The notes under the pieces were generated by a model. It was not told the origin of the DNA. It was given only the letters and a program-made list of their open reading frames with translations, and searched no databases. Of a stretch of 64,000 nucleotides of DNA, positions 34,792 to 41,738 are shown piece by piece. Position 1 is the first letter of the stretch, and each line of letters opens with the position of its first letter. The position numbers and the translations under genes were made by a program. The DNA lies in the NCBI RefSeq assembly GCF_018885265.1, contig NZ_CP076538.1, positions 682,001 to 746,000 of the forward strand, read 5' to 3'. This stretch comes from Amycolatopsis aidingensis. Its GTDB lineage: Bacteria > Actinomycetota > Actinomycetes > Mycobacteriales > Pseudonocardiaceae.

Positions 34792-34964
34792 CACCGACCA
34801 CCCCCAACCACTGGGAGGGGTAGCGGGAGCCTGCCCGCGCACCGGTTGCAGGTGGCCTCGCCCGGCAGCAGCCGAGCGAACCTCTTGCAGGTGGCACACC
34901 GGGTTGGGCGCGGTTGGGGGACCCCCTCTGGCGCCGACCGTGGTGTGTTGTCTAGCCTTGCCAT
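34791..34964 (-). CDS. Small CxxC...CxxC zinc-finger protein
   Basis: A 57-residue ORF. An ATG at 34964 follows GGAG by 8 nt, and its TGA overlaps the traB ATG in a TGATG junction. Residues about 23-43 contain two Cys pairs, CATC and CNRC, spaced 12 residues apart, as in a treble-clef or zinc-ribbon knuckle. The rest is Pro/Arg-rich. Coupling to traB and the intact Cys pairs argue for a real gene. The role is unknown; transfer or regulation is plausible. Confidence 0.62.
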   Translation of the reverse strand: MARLDNTPRSAPEGVPQPRPTRCATCKRFARLLPGEATCNRCAGRLPLPLPVVGGGR

Positions 34965-34991
34965 TGTTCTACTCCATGACGGGGTGAACAG

Positions 34992-35034
34992 CGCAGAACC
35001 GGCGAAGGTTGGTAGCCAGGGTTCCGGTTCTGCG
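34992..35034. promoter_or_regulatory. Long perfect stem-loop in the transfer operon
   Basis: CGCAGAACCGG (34992-35002) and CCGGTTCTGCG (35024-35034) form a perfect 11-bp stem around a 21-nt loop. The loop itself contains TGG-TAG-CCA able to pair. It lies between the 83-residue ORF and the zinc-finger gene. It could be an attenuator, processing site or cis-acting DNA site; no T-tract follows on the minus strand. Confidence 0.5.
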
Positions 35035-35119
35035 TCTTACGTCCACAATCGACTGTTTCAGGACGTGCTTCACCACCACGCGAATCCGCGTGTCAATTAG
35101 TGTCTATTGTGGAATGTTG

Positions 35120-35371
35120 TTATTCGGGGTTGTTCTGCTGCTCCCTTGCCGCAGCCATCTTCTGCTCACACAGCTTGGCCTTGTGCAGCTCCTTGTCCCG
35201 CCAGTACTTCCCGGCCTCGCCCAGCGATTCGTACACCGCCGCGCACTGGCGGTAGAACGTCAGCCACACCGACAGATCCGCATCCCCGCGAGGCATGGCC
35301 CGGCCGATCATCTCGTGCGCCTCATCCGTGCTCCCGGGGCTGACCTCGGAGTAGCCGAGTCGTACTCCCAC
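35120..35371 (-). CDS. Hypothetical AICE protein
   Basis: An 83-residue soluble, mostly helical protein of unknown function (SVWLTFYRQCAAVYESLGEA in the middle, Lys/Glu/Gln-rich end). I choose the GTG at 35371 because a full AGGAGG lies 8 nt upstream; the frame is open to 35419. Its first 50 bp overlap the end of the upstream ORF, consistent with the overlapping layout of this operon. Confidence 0.62.
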   Translation of the reverse strand: MGVRLGYSEVSPGSTDEAHEMIGRAMPRGDADLSVWLTFYRQCAAVYESLGEAGKYWRDKELHKAKLCEQKMAAAREQQNNPE

Positions 35372-35609
35372 GGTGCTCACCTCCTTTCCGTGCTGTGTCG
35401 AGGAAGTCGGCCAGCTCAAGCGCGCCGTCGCTGAGTTGGCGAAGGAGCCGGACGAACGCGGGCCAGTGGTCCGGGTTGGGTGGCGGGAGAATGGCCAGGC
35501 TGTCCGGGTCGAGGTACACCACCAGACCCACCTGGTGAATCCCCAGACCGACCGTGTGCATCCCCGCTACCGCTTGCGGCCCGGGTGTCCACCGGGCGTT
35601 GAAAGTCAT
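35322..35609 (-). CDS. Hypothetical AICE protein
   Basis: A 95-residue protein of unknown function. The central part (VVYLDPDSLAILPPPNPDHWPAFVRLL, quoted as DPDSLAILPPPNPDHW) has a convincing globular pattern. It begins with ATG ACT TTC, where the ATG overlaps a TGA in another frame. It overlaps the next upstream ORF (35416-35925) by 194 bp on the same strand. I consider this ORF the more protein-like of the two in the shared region. Confidence 0.55.
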   Translation of the reverse strand: MTFNARWTPGPQAVAGMHTVGLGIHQVGLVVYLDPDSLAILPPPNPDHWPAFVRLLRQLSDGALELADFLDTARKGGEHRGSTTRLLRGQPREHG

Positions 35610-35925
35610 CGTCGGTTGCTCCGCTGCTTATCCTGTTCGCTGTGTGGCCCCACTGACGTGCCAGCCCTTCGAACGCCTGCGCTGCCGATTCGGCAGCGGC
35701 CACTGCCCACCACGGCAGGCCCCGGGTCGCCGCGATCTTGTGCCAGGCGTGCGCCACGTTGGCGCAGGCCCAGGTCATCTCCTGCGCCTCCGCCAGGGCG
35801 GGCGGGTGGCTGGACACCACCCGGCCCGACACCTCGCAGTACACGCTGTAGGCGTGCTCCCACGCCTTGACCAGCTCGTTGAAGGTCACCGACCGGTCAC
35901 CGGTCTTGGGTGCCTGCGACCTCAT
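35416..35925 (-). CDS. Hypothetical AICE protein, possibly with a frameshifted 3' end
   Basis: A 169-codon frame whose first ~105 residues (TFNELVKAWEHAYSVYCEV; EMTWACANVAHAWHKIAA) look like a real helical protein. The last ~60 residues are low-complexity Gly/Pro/Arg/Ser and lie antisense in character over the next gene. The start is firm because the ATG overlaps the stop of the Pra-like gene (ATGA). Another frame reaches TGA exactly at the next gene's ATG, so a frameshift near 35610-35640 would give a normal junction. Either a natural overlap, a sequencing error or a shift is possible. Confidence 0.5.
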   Translation of the reverse strand: MRSQAPKTGDRSVTFNELVKAWEHAYSVYCEVSGRVVSSHPPALAEAQEMTWACANVAHAWHKIAATRGLPWWAVAAAESAAQAFEGLARQWGHTANRISSGATDDDFQRPVDTRAASGSGDAHGRSGDSPGGSGGVPRPGQPGHSPATQPGPLARVRPAPSPTQRRRA

Positions 35926-36398
35926 GCCGCAGCCTTGCCCGACTCACCGGCCGCCGCCGTGTTCGCCGAGCTGCCGGAGCCCTTGCCCGCCGAGCGGCCA
36001 CTACCGGTTGCCTTGAACCCGGTCGCGCGGAACACGTAGGACTGGTACTTGAACTCACCGTTGCCCGCGACCTTCGGCTCAGCCGTGAGCCCGTCCAGCT
36101 CGATCGGCCGCATACCCGGCAGCGCCTCCGTAGTGGTCGGTACCGGCTGCACGTCGGCGAGGAAGACCACCTCGAACGAGGCCCGCTTCGCGTTGGTCTC
36201 GCTCGGATCGGTCACCGTGACCTTCCACTGCCGCTTGCCGGTCCGCTCGTCCACCTTCTGCTTGGGCTGCCTGCCCCGCGCCCGCTCATCGTTGGACAGG
36301 TACTCGTTGTCCGGGGCGACCTCACCGACCATCACCAAGCCCTGCGGGAACGCTTCATCGAAGTCCACCGGGAACCGGAACCCCTTGGGGATCGCCAT
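35922..36398 (-). CDS. Pra-like replication/integration/excision activator
   Basis: A 158-residue protein. The opening MAIPKGFRFPVDFDEAFPQG and the middle PGMRPIELDGLTAEP resemble the AICE family annotated as plasmid replication, integration and excision activator (Pra of pSAM2). Pra switches on the rep-xis-int genes. The C-terminal ~25 residues are Ser/Gly/Ala-rich. It is the first gene of the leftward operon. Its promoter lies in the 140-bp region with three GntR-type operators shared with the divergent repressor, as expected for a pra/korSA-type switch. Family assignment is from memory of the pattern. Confidence 0.62.
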   Translation of the reverse strand: MAIPKGFRFPVDFDEAFPQGLVMVGEVAPDNEYLSNDERARGRQPKQKVDERTGKRQWKVTVTDPSETNAKRASFEVVFLADVQPVPTTTEALPGMRPIELDGLTAEPKVAGNGEFKYQSYVFRATGFKATGSGRSAGKGSGSSANTAAAGESGKAAA

Positions 36399-36442
36399 CA
36401 GTTGTCACCTTGCTCTCGTCGCTACTGCCTTGCTCCCTAGCC

Positions 36443-36491
36443 CTTGGTATGCCAAGGTGCATCTAGGTATACCAAGACTTGGTATGCCAAG
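36443..36491. promoter_or_regulatory. Triple palindromic operator for the GntR-type repressor
   Basis: Three 14-bp sites: CTTGGTATGCCAAG (36443-36456), CTAGGTATACCAAG (36463-36476) and CTTGGTATGCCAAG (36478-36491). The outer two are identical palindromes; the middle one differs at three positions. Start-to-start spacings are 20 and 15 bp. They lie between the Pra-like gene (minus) and the GntR-type gene (plus), matching the KorSA/pra arrangement of pSAM2. Confidence 0.8.
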
Positions 36492-36537
36492 TCAACTAGA
36501 CTCGGCGCGCAGGCGCAGAGAGCTGAGGAGGAGCCCG

Positions 36538-37287
36538 GTGTCAGAGCACATGTACGAGCGGATAGCCGCCGCTTTGCGCGAGCAAATCGTGAACGGAAGC
36601 CTGCCCCCTGGCGAGCGACTACCGTCACAAGAAGCGCTGAGCGAGCAGTACGACGTGTCTCGCATTGTGGCCCGGCAAGCACTGGACATCCTGGAAAACG
36701 AAGGACTGATCGACCGGACCAAGCGCATCGGCGCGTTCGTCCGCCGGTACCAACCGCTGGTCAGGCGCTCATCCCAGCACTACCGCACCAACCCCGGCGC
36801 CCCCTTCGCCGAAGAAGCCCTCGCCGCCGAACGCATCCCCCGCTACAGCCATACCACCTACCCCGACCGGGCCGACGCCGACATTGCGAAGCGGCTGAAC
36901 ATCCCGGTCGGCGCCGACGTGATGCGCACCGACTACGTGTCCTACGCCAACGACGAGCCCATGATGCTCACCCACTCCTACGAACCGCTGGCGATCACCA
37001 AGGGCACCCCCATCGAGCGCCCCGAAGAAGGCATCCACATGACCGCCGGTCTGGTCGACCGGTTCACCGCGATCGACATGCGACCCACCCGCGTGGTCGA
37101 ACGCCTGCGTTCCCGTATGCCCCGCCCCTCAGAGATCGAAGCGCTGCACCTGCGCCGAGGGACACCCGTGGTGATCGTCATGCGGACCACGCTCAAGGAC
37201 GACACGCCACTGGAGACCGCCGACATCCTGCTGGACGCGCACCGGTTCGAGCTTGAATACACGCTGGACGTGCCGCCATTGCCATAA
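36538..37287 (+). CDS. GntR/UTRA-family repressor (KorSA-like)
   Basis: A 249-residue regulator. The winged HTH (about 5-70: ALREQIVNGSLPPGERLPSQ, then VSRIVARQALDILENEG) is followed by a UTRA ligand-binding domain (about 95-245). In pSAM2 the equivalent KorSA represses pra and itself, keeping the element integrated. The GTG at 36538 is preceded by GAGGAGGAG; an ATG 12 nt later is possible. The three palindromes just upstream are its probable binding sites. It is the only core gene transcribed rightward. Confidence 0.85.
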   Translation: MSEHMYERIAAALREQIVNGSLPPGERLPSQEALSEQYDVSRIVARQALDILENEGLIDRTKRIGAFVRRYQPLVRRSSQHYRTNPGAPFAEEALAAERIPRYSHTTYPDRADADIAKRLNIPVGADVMRTDYVSYANDEPMMLTHSYEPLAITKGTPIERPEEGIHMTAGLVDRFTAIDMRPTRVVERLRSRMPRPSEIEALHLRRGTPVVIVMRTTLKDDTPLETADILLDAHRFELEYTLDVPPLP

Positions 37288-37307
37288 CTGCATAGTTCGG
37301 GTACGAC

Positions 37308-37345
37308 GAGCCTGCCGTGTTGGCTATCAACGCGGCAGGCTCTTT
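37308..37345 (+). terminator. Rho-independent terminator after the GntR-type gene
   Basis: GAGCCTGCCG (37308-37317) and CGGCAGGCTC (37333-37342) form a perfect 10-bp stem with a 15-nt loop followed by TTT. It is 20 bp past the repressor stop codon and separates it from the convergent 128-residue ORF. Confidence 0.75.
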
Positions 37346-37349
37346 GCCG

Positions 37350-37736
37350 TCAGCAGTTCAGCAGCTCAGGCTTCTGATTGAGGATCTGCGAGCGCGCCGA
37401 GGTGAACTCGGCATACTCAGCGGTCGCGTCCGGCCGGAACAGCCCCACCTTGCAGCAGTTCTGAAACGCCAGTCGCATGTTGAAGTGGCGCTCCACCGCC
37501 GCCCGCATCGCATCACTGGCCACCAGCCGGAACAACTGACCCCACGCCTGCTCATCCGGCGGAACATCCCCGTTCACCACGAACGGACCACCATCCGCCG
37601 CCAGCTCACCGGCGGTGCGCTCCACCACCGACCAGGCGTAGGGCAGCGAGTCCTGAATACAGCGGATGAAGTCCTCATCCCGGATCTCACCAGCCTGCGC
37701 CTGATCAACCAACTCCGGCGGCACGGTCAACGACAT
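37350..37736 (-). CDS. Hypothetical AICE protein
   Basis: A 128-residue soluble, acidic, helical protein of unknown function (PPELVDQAQAGEIRDEDFIR near the start; AYAWSVVERTAGEL-like and FRLVASDAMRAAVERHFN later). The ATG at 37736 has GAGGAGAGG upstream; the frame is open to 37763 but the first codons overlap that ribosome-binding site. Similar ORFs next to the repressor occur in related elements, but I cannot name the family. Confidence 0.62.
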   Translation of the reverse strand: MSLTVPPELVDQAQAGEIRDEDFIRCIQDSLPYAWSVVERTAGELAADGGPFVVNGDVPPDEQAWGQLFRLVASDAMRAAVERHFNMRLAFQNCCKVGLFRPDATAEYAEFTSARSQILNQKPELLNC

Positions 37737-37893
37737 GGACCTCTCCTCACTCGCGGAACACAAAAGGCCACCAGCAGTTAACCGCGCCGACCAGCACTGT
37801 GGCGACCGCCAAGCCGAGTGAACTTCTCTGACGCTCAGTCACCGCTTCCACGCTGGCGTGGTAGCAAGTTCGCCCTCTTGAACCGTCAGGAGG

Positions 37894-38049
37894 CTAGTCC
37901 TTGTCTATGCAGTCCTTGCAGCGACGGTAGTTGTTTGTCCCAGGAGCTTTGTTGTGCTGCGGAATCTGTCGTCCCGTAGGGCAGTCATCGTAGTCGTGAT
38001 AGACGTCCGGGTCGGTCGGATTCTTGGAGTGGTAAGGCGACACTTTCAT
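37894..38049 (-). CDS. Small conserved hypothetical protein
   Basis: A 51-residue protein with an excellent AGGAGG ribosome-binding site before the ATG at 38049. It is rich in Tyr, Asp, Asn and Lys (YHDYDDCPTGRQIP) with three Cys, two in RRCKDC at the end. Codon use is less G+C-biased than in the neighbours. Function is unknown; a small metal-binding or cargo-associated protein is possible. Confidence 0.6.
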   Translation of the reverse strand: MKVSPYHSKNPTDPDVYHDYDDCPTGRQIPQHNKAPGTNNYRRCKDCIDKD

Positions 38050-38694
38050 TGGTTCCTCCTGCGCTGTCCGATTGATCGACATGCAGTAACGAGCATCATG
38101 CGCCGTTTGGGCCATCAGCGGAACCCTACAAAACGAAAAACCGACGACGAATCGGTAACGTTGTTTTCTGACTCGGTTGATGCTTGACCTGTTGATGCTT
38201 GACCCCCGCGAATGCCTGCCCAGCTTTGCTAGCGTGTACAGGTGCGGCTGGTCATGTGCTGCCGAATTAGGCTCTAGGGGATCAAGGCGCGCCGCCAGCG
38301 GCGGCGCGCACGCGGCCCCTCACCCTGACAGCCCACGCCGCATCCATCGCGGCACACGCCGGGCTGCCGCTCCGCTCACGCCCGGCGGGCCGCGCGGCGC
38401 AGCCACCACAGGCGGTCCCCAGCACGCCGCCGCTGGCGACCCACATGACGCATAGCCAGCTCGGCAGACCTAGACACCCCTTCGCGCCACAATCGTCTTA
38501 CGCCGCGCCGACCGCCTCAAGGGCGCCTACGGCGTCGCTCCGCGATGAGCTGCGCTCACCCTTGACCCGGCCAGCACGGCGCAAAGCAGCGGCAAGGGCG
38601 AAGGGAAGGAGACTCGCTGGCCATAGGAGCCTGTGCTCCCGTAACAGCACGCCTTCCGCCTGAGATATAGAGCCAAGTCAAAGGAGTGAGATCA
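38050..38694. other. Non-coding region with strong hairpins in the AICE
   Basis: About 645 bp without a credible gene. It contains a perfect 10-bp inverted repeat with a 3-nt loop (GCGCGCCGCC / GGCGGCGCGC, 38287-38309) and a 7-bp pair TCAAGGG/CCCTTGA at 38517-38523 and 38560-38566. The left 150 bp are A+T-richer and could hold promoters. Such a structured gap in a rolling-circle element could be a replication origin or transfer site, but the nick sequence is not identifiable by eye. Confidence 0.5.
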
Positions 38695-40038
38695 TTGGGC
38701 GAAAATTTGCTAGACGAAGGCACGACACGGATGGGTTGGCTCATTGATGACAACCCCGAGACTCCTGAGATAGCTGTCATGCTCAAAAATACCGGAAAGG
38801 AAATCGTCCTTACCGTTCCAACTAAGGGTCTGGCTAGTACAGATGACCCGTACGCTCTGTGGTTTTCGTCTGGCATTCACTATGCGGCAGATCCTGAAAA
38901 GGTTCGCCGCCAGTATAGGCCGCCGCGGGTGTTGTTATTTCAGGATAATGACGGCACGGTAGTACTGGTAGGCTGTCGTGACGCCGGGTTCACATCCACA
39001 GTAGGGGCAGGTCACGGAAAAATTGTCGCCAACTTTGCAATTCTTGGCGGTAAGAGCCTGCGATACAACAAGATTAACGGCGTGAGATCAGAACTTCCAG
39101 CGATTGTTGAGTGGACTGGACTGAGAAGCGTTCATGCGGACCCAGAAGCGGATAATCAGGGTCGCGTTCAGAAGGTCCAGATAAAACTAGAATCACCTAG
39201 TCCGTCCCCTCTAAATCGTCGAATGAACCTAAATTTGAGACCAACATGGCGCACTTCGTTCCCCCGTCATGCTGGAACATTCTCGGCGCATGACATTGTT
39301 CAGCTTGAAACTACATCAAGAAGGCCCATGGCCTGGAAAGATCACCTAGAACAACATGTTGCTATGAGGGACCTTATTGTTCTCGCAGGTTGGCATCCGT
39401 TCGGTTTCTCTCGTCTAGAGGTGAATCGAATCGACGATCCGGAGACGTTTCTAAGTGGAGACGTATCCGGGCCCCGATGGGCTAGGGTTGTCACTCATCG
39501 GGTCCAGAGACATGAAGAGCGTGATCGCAGAAATGAATTTTTGTTCAATTTTGACGACATTGGTTATCAAGGGGTGCGTAAATGGCTCAAGTTACGTTCT
39601 CATTTTGCACGCGCTATTGATCCGGTTGTTGCGCTGGCTGATCAGCAAGGTGGTTTTTGGGAAACTCGTATGGTCCAGAGTGGTATCGCACTTGAGGCGC
39701 TCGGGTATCAATTGGAGACCGACAACGGCGGCACGGAATTCAATAGCCGCGGGCAAATTACCTACATGGATGCACTCGGCAAAATTCTAGCCGATATGTC
39801 GTATATTCCAATAGATGATCCTGACGACTGGAAGCAACGCTCGCGTGAATGTTATATGGGTGTAAAACACGCGGACAATTCGACGCCGGATTCCTTGATT
39901 TTGGCTAATACATTACGTGAAAACTTGCTCGTTGTACGTTTCTGGCTAGCCTCTCGTCTTGGATGCAAGAAACATTCCTTGCGACGGCGACGTGATCTCG
40001 ATCCATTGGCTGCCAGGTACGTTCCAGTTGGAGAGTAG
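38695..40038 (+). CDS. Candidate ApeA-like HEPN anti-phage protein (AICE cargo)
   Basis: About 447 residues. The N-terminal half (GWLIDDNPETPEIAVMLKN; PRVLLFQDNDGTVVLVGC; ELPAIVEWTGLRSVH) resembles the ApeA N-terminal domain. The C-terminal ~150 residues are helical, with RSRECYMGVKHAD (about 405-417) as a HEPN-like RNase motif, although the R-to-H spacing is longer than the textbook Rx4-6H. G+C is near 50% by eye, far below its neighbours, so it was acquired from another source. The TTG at 38695 follows AAGGAG by 8 nt; GTG 38686 and ATG 38731 are alternatives. Its place at the element's edge is typical for cargo. Function is inferred from the fold pattern only. Confidence 0.5.
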   Translation: MGENLLDEGTTRMGWLIDDNPETPEIAVMLKNTGKEIVLTVPTKGLASTDDPYALWFSSGIHYAADPEKVRRQYRPPRVLLFQDNDGTVVLVGCRDAGFTSTVGAGHGKIVANFAILGGKSLRYNKINGVRSELPAIVEWTGLRSVHADPEADNQGRVQKVQIKLESPSPSPLNRRMNLNLRPTWRTSFPRHAGTFSAHDIVQLETTSRRPMAWKDHLEQHVAMRDLIVLAGWHPFGFSRLEVNRIDDPETFLSGDVSGPRWARVVTHRVQRHEERDRRNEFLFNFDDIGYQGVRKWLKLRSHFARAIDPVVALADQQGGFWETRMVQSGIALEALGYQLETDNGGTEFNSRGQITYMDALGKILADMSYIPIDDPDDWKQRSRECYMGVKHADNSTPDSLILANTLRENLLVVRFWLASRLGCKKHSLRRRRDLDPLAARYVPVGE

Positions 40039-40067
40039 GACACCGCACCTCTCATGGAACAACATGG

Positions 40068-40187
40068 CCAGGCCGTCTCCAGGCCGTCAGACGGTGGAGA
40101 TGGACGAGAACCCGTGAGAAACGTCGAGAGGAATAATCGCAGCTCAGAGGTCCATTCGATCTTCGGTCGCCAGGCCGAGCCAGGCCG
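40068..40187. repeat. Helically phased CCAGGCCG repeats near attR
   Basis: CCAGGCCGTC occurs at 40068-40077 and 40079-40088 (11 bp apart), and CCAGGCCG at 40170-40177 and 40180-40187 (10 bp apart), the last pair ending 6 bp before the attR core. The same CCAGGCCGTC is at 29815-29824 near attL. One-turn spacing suggests arm-type binding sites for Int or Xis. The ~150-bp stretch between the cargo gene and attR holds no gene. Confidence 0.5.
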
Positions 40188-40191
40188 CCCG

Positions 40192-41628
40192 CTAGAACTG
40201 GTAGTACAAAAAGGGGCTGAAGGTGCCGGTGGCGACCAGGATGGCGGCGTAGGCGAGGCCAACGGTCATCACGGTGACGCGCAGCGCGGTGGCCGGGCGG
40301 CTGCGCGAGGATTCCAGCAGGGGGCCGGTCACCGGGTGCGCGGGCAGCGCGAACATGGTCAGCGCGGCCAGCAGGATCACCAGCCGCTGGTTGGTCAGCG
40401 AGGCGTCCACCAGATCGGTGAGGCCCTCGAAGTCGGGCAGGAACATGTGCCCGAGCATGGTCAGTGCCGAGCCGAGGTCGGCGGACTTGAAGAACACCCA
40501 GCCGAAGATCACCAGGACCAGGGTCAGCAGCCTGCGGGCGATCCGCGGGCCGGTGGCGCTGGGGGTGCGGTCCCAGCCGAAGGCGCGCTCGATGATCAGC
40601 AGCGCACCGTGATAGGCGCCCCAGACCAGGAAGGTCCATGCCGCGCCATGCCAGAAACCGGTCAGCACGAACACGATGCACAGGTTGCGATAGGTCTTGC
40701 GGGCGCCGCCACGGTTGCCGCCGAGCGGGATGTAGACGTAGTCGCGGAACCAGCGGGACAGCGACATGTGCCAGCGGCGCCAGAACTCGGTGATCGTCAC
40801 CGAGGCGTACGGCCGCGCGAAGTTCTCCGGCAGCCGGAAGCCGAGCATCCGGCCGAGCCCGACCGCCATGTCCGAGTACCCGGAGAAGTCGAAGAACAGT
40901 TGCAGCGTGTAGGCCACCGCGCCGAGCCAGGCGATGCTGAAGGTCATCTCCTCGGAGGGGGTGGCGAAGCACGCGTCCACCATCGGCGCGAGCGAGTCGG
41001 CGATGATCGCCTTCTTGCACAGGCCCAGTGCGAACCGGGGGAATCCGGCCGCGATGTCGTCCAGCCGGTGCGAGCGCAGCTGCGGCAGCTGGTCGGCGAT
41101 CTCCCGATACCGCACGATCGGTCCCGCGGCCAGCTGCGGGAACATCGCGATGTAGGTGCCGAACGCCACCGGGTTGCGCAGCGCGCGCCGTTCGCCGCGG
41201 TAGATGTCCACCACGTAGGAGATGTGGTGGAAGGTGAAGAACGAGATCCCGATCGGCAGCGCCAGCTCCACCACCGGAAAGTCCCCGCCGAGCAGCTGGG
41301 TGAAGGCCGCGATCTGCTCGGTGGCGAACCCGGCGTACTTCCAGATCACCAGGATGGACAGGTCGAAGGCGACCACCCCGACCAGCGTCCAGCGCCGCCG
41401 CCTTGCCGGCCGCATGCCCCACTCGTCGGGCTCCAGCGCGGGCCCGGCCAGGAAGTTGACCACCATGCAGGTGAGCAACAGCAGGGTGAACGCCCCGGCG
41501 CCGGTGGCGTAGAAGAGCAGGCTGCCGACGGCGACGATGCCGTTACGCCAGGTCCTCGGGCACACCAGCACGGCGAGCAGCACCGCCGGCATGAAGTACC
41601 ACAGGAACAGTGGCGATACGAACGACAT
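40192..41628 (-). CDS. MBOAT-family O-acyltransferase (AlgI-like)
   Basis: A 478-residue membrane protein with about 10-12 hydrophobic segments that passes acetyl groups across the membrane for O-acetylation of an exported polymer. LPIGISFFTFHHISYVVD, FFDFSGYSDMAVGLGRML and FWRRWHMSLSRWFRDYV are AlgI/DltB blocks; GFWHGAAW contains the catalytic His. Its last codons TAC TAC CAG TTC TAG lie in the AICE attachment site: the coding end is supplied by the element's own attR flank, restoring the same residues. The exported AlgX/AlgJ-type partner is not adjacent; one lies at 2.3-3.6 kb. Confidence 0.9.
   Translation of the reverse strand: MSFVSPLFLWYFMPAVLLAVLVCPRTWRNGIVAVGSLLFYATGAGAFTLLLLTCMVVNFLAGPALEPDEWGMRPARRRRWTLVGVVAFDLSILVIWKYAGFATEQIAAFTQLLGGDFPVVELALPIGISFFTFHHISYVVDIYRGERRALRNPVAFGTYIAMFPQLAAGPIVRYREIADQLPQLRSHRLDDIAAGFPRFALGLCKKAIIADSLAPMVDACFATPSEEMTFSIAWLGAVAYTLQLFFDFSGYSDMAVGLGRMLGFRLPENFARPYASVTITEFWRRWHMSLSRWFRDYVYIPLGGNRGGARKTYRNLCIVFVLTGFWHGAAWTFLVWGAYHGALLIIERAFGWDRTPSATGPRIARRLLTLVLVIFGWVFFKSADLGSALTMLGHMFLPDFEGLTDLVDASLTNQRLVILLAALTMFALPAHPVTGPLLESSRSRPATALRVTVMTVGLAYAAILVATGTFSPFLYYQF
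40194..40206. repeat. Attachment site, distal side (attR)
   Basis: AGAACTGGTAGTA, identical to 29752-29764, forming codons for the final Tyr-Tyr-Gln-Phe and the first stop base of the MBOAT gene. The stop is TAG here (element-derived) and would be TGA at the empty site. Confidence 0.75.
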
Positions 41629-41738
41629 CCTGAGCGGGCCCCCTGGTCACGGTTTGGCAACGTGACCCTAGCCGAGGCCCTGGGCTGTCCGGGTGAGAAC
41701 CGGCCGAATGTGCCGTTCGTTGCACCCGCGACGGGTGG

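Larger units (their letters stand above)
29752..40206. mobile_element. Actinomycete integrative and conjugative element (AICE), pSAM2-like
   Basis: A 10.45-kb element bounded by a 13-bp direct repeat. It contains the full AICE set: tyrosine integrase and excisionase at the left end, a rolling-circle replication initiator, an FtsK/TraB-type DNA translocase for conjugative double-stranded transfer, a string of small transfer-region genes, a Pra-like activator, a GntR-family repressor and a cargo gene at the right end. Most genes from the activator to int read leftward with overlapping stops and starts. Integration is at the 3' end of an MBOAT gene instead of the usual tRNA gene. All core genes look intact, so it may still be mobile. 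Confidence 0.88.

Noticed and set aside
35606..35863. 85-codon minus-strand frame ending at the ATG of the 95-residue AICE ORF
   Set aside because: It overlaps the better-supported 35925 frame, which has the coupled start. Its stop position is noted only as a hint of a frameshift.
38150..38663. Small plus-strand frames in the AICE non-coding region
   Set aside because: They lack ribosome-binding sites and have random-looking Ala/Arg/Pro/Ser composition across hairpins; treated as non-coding.
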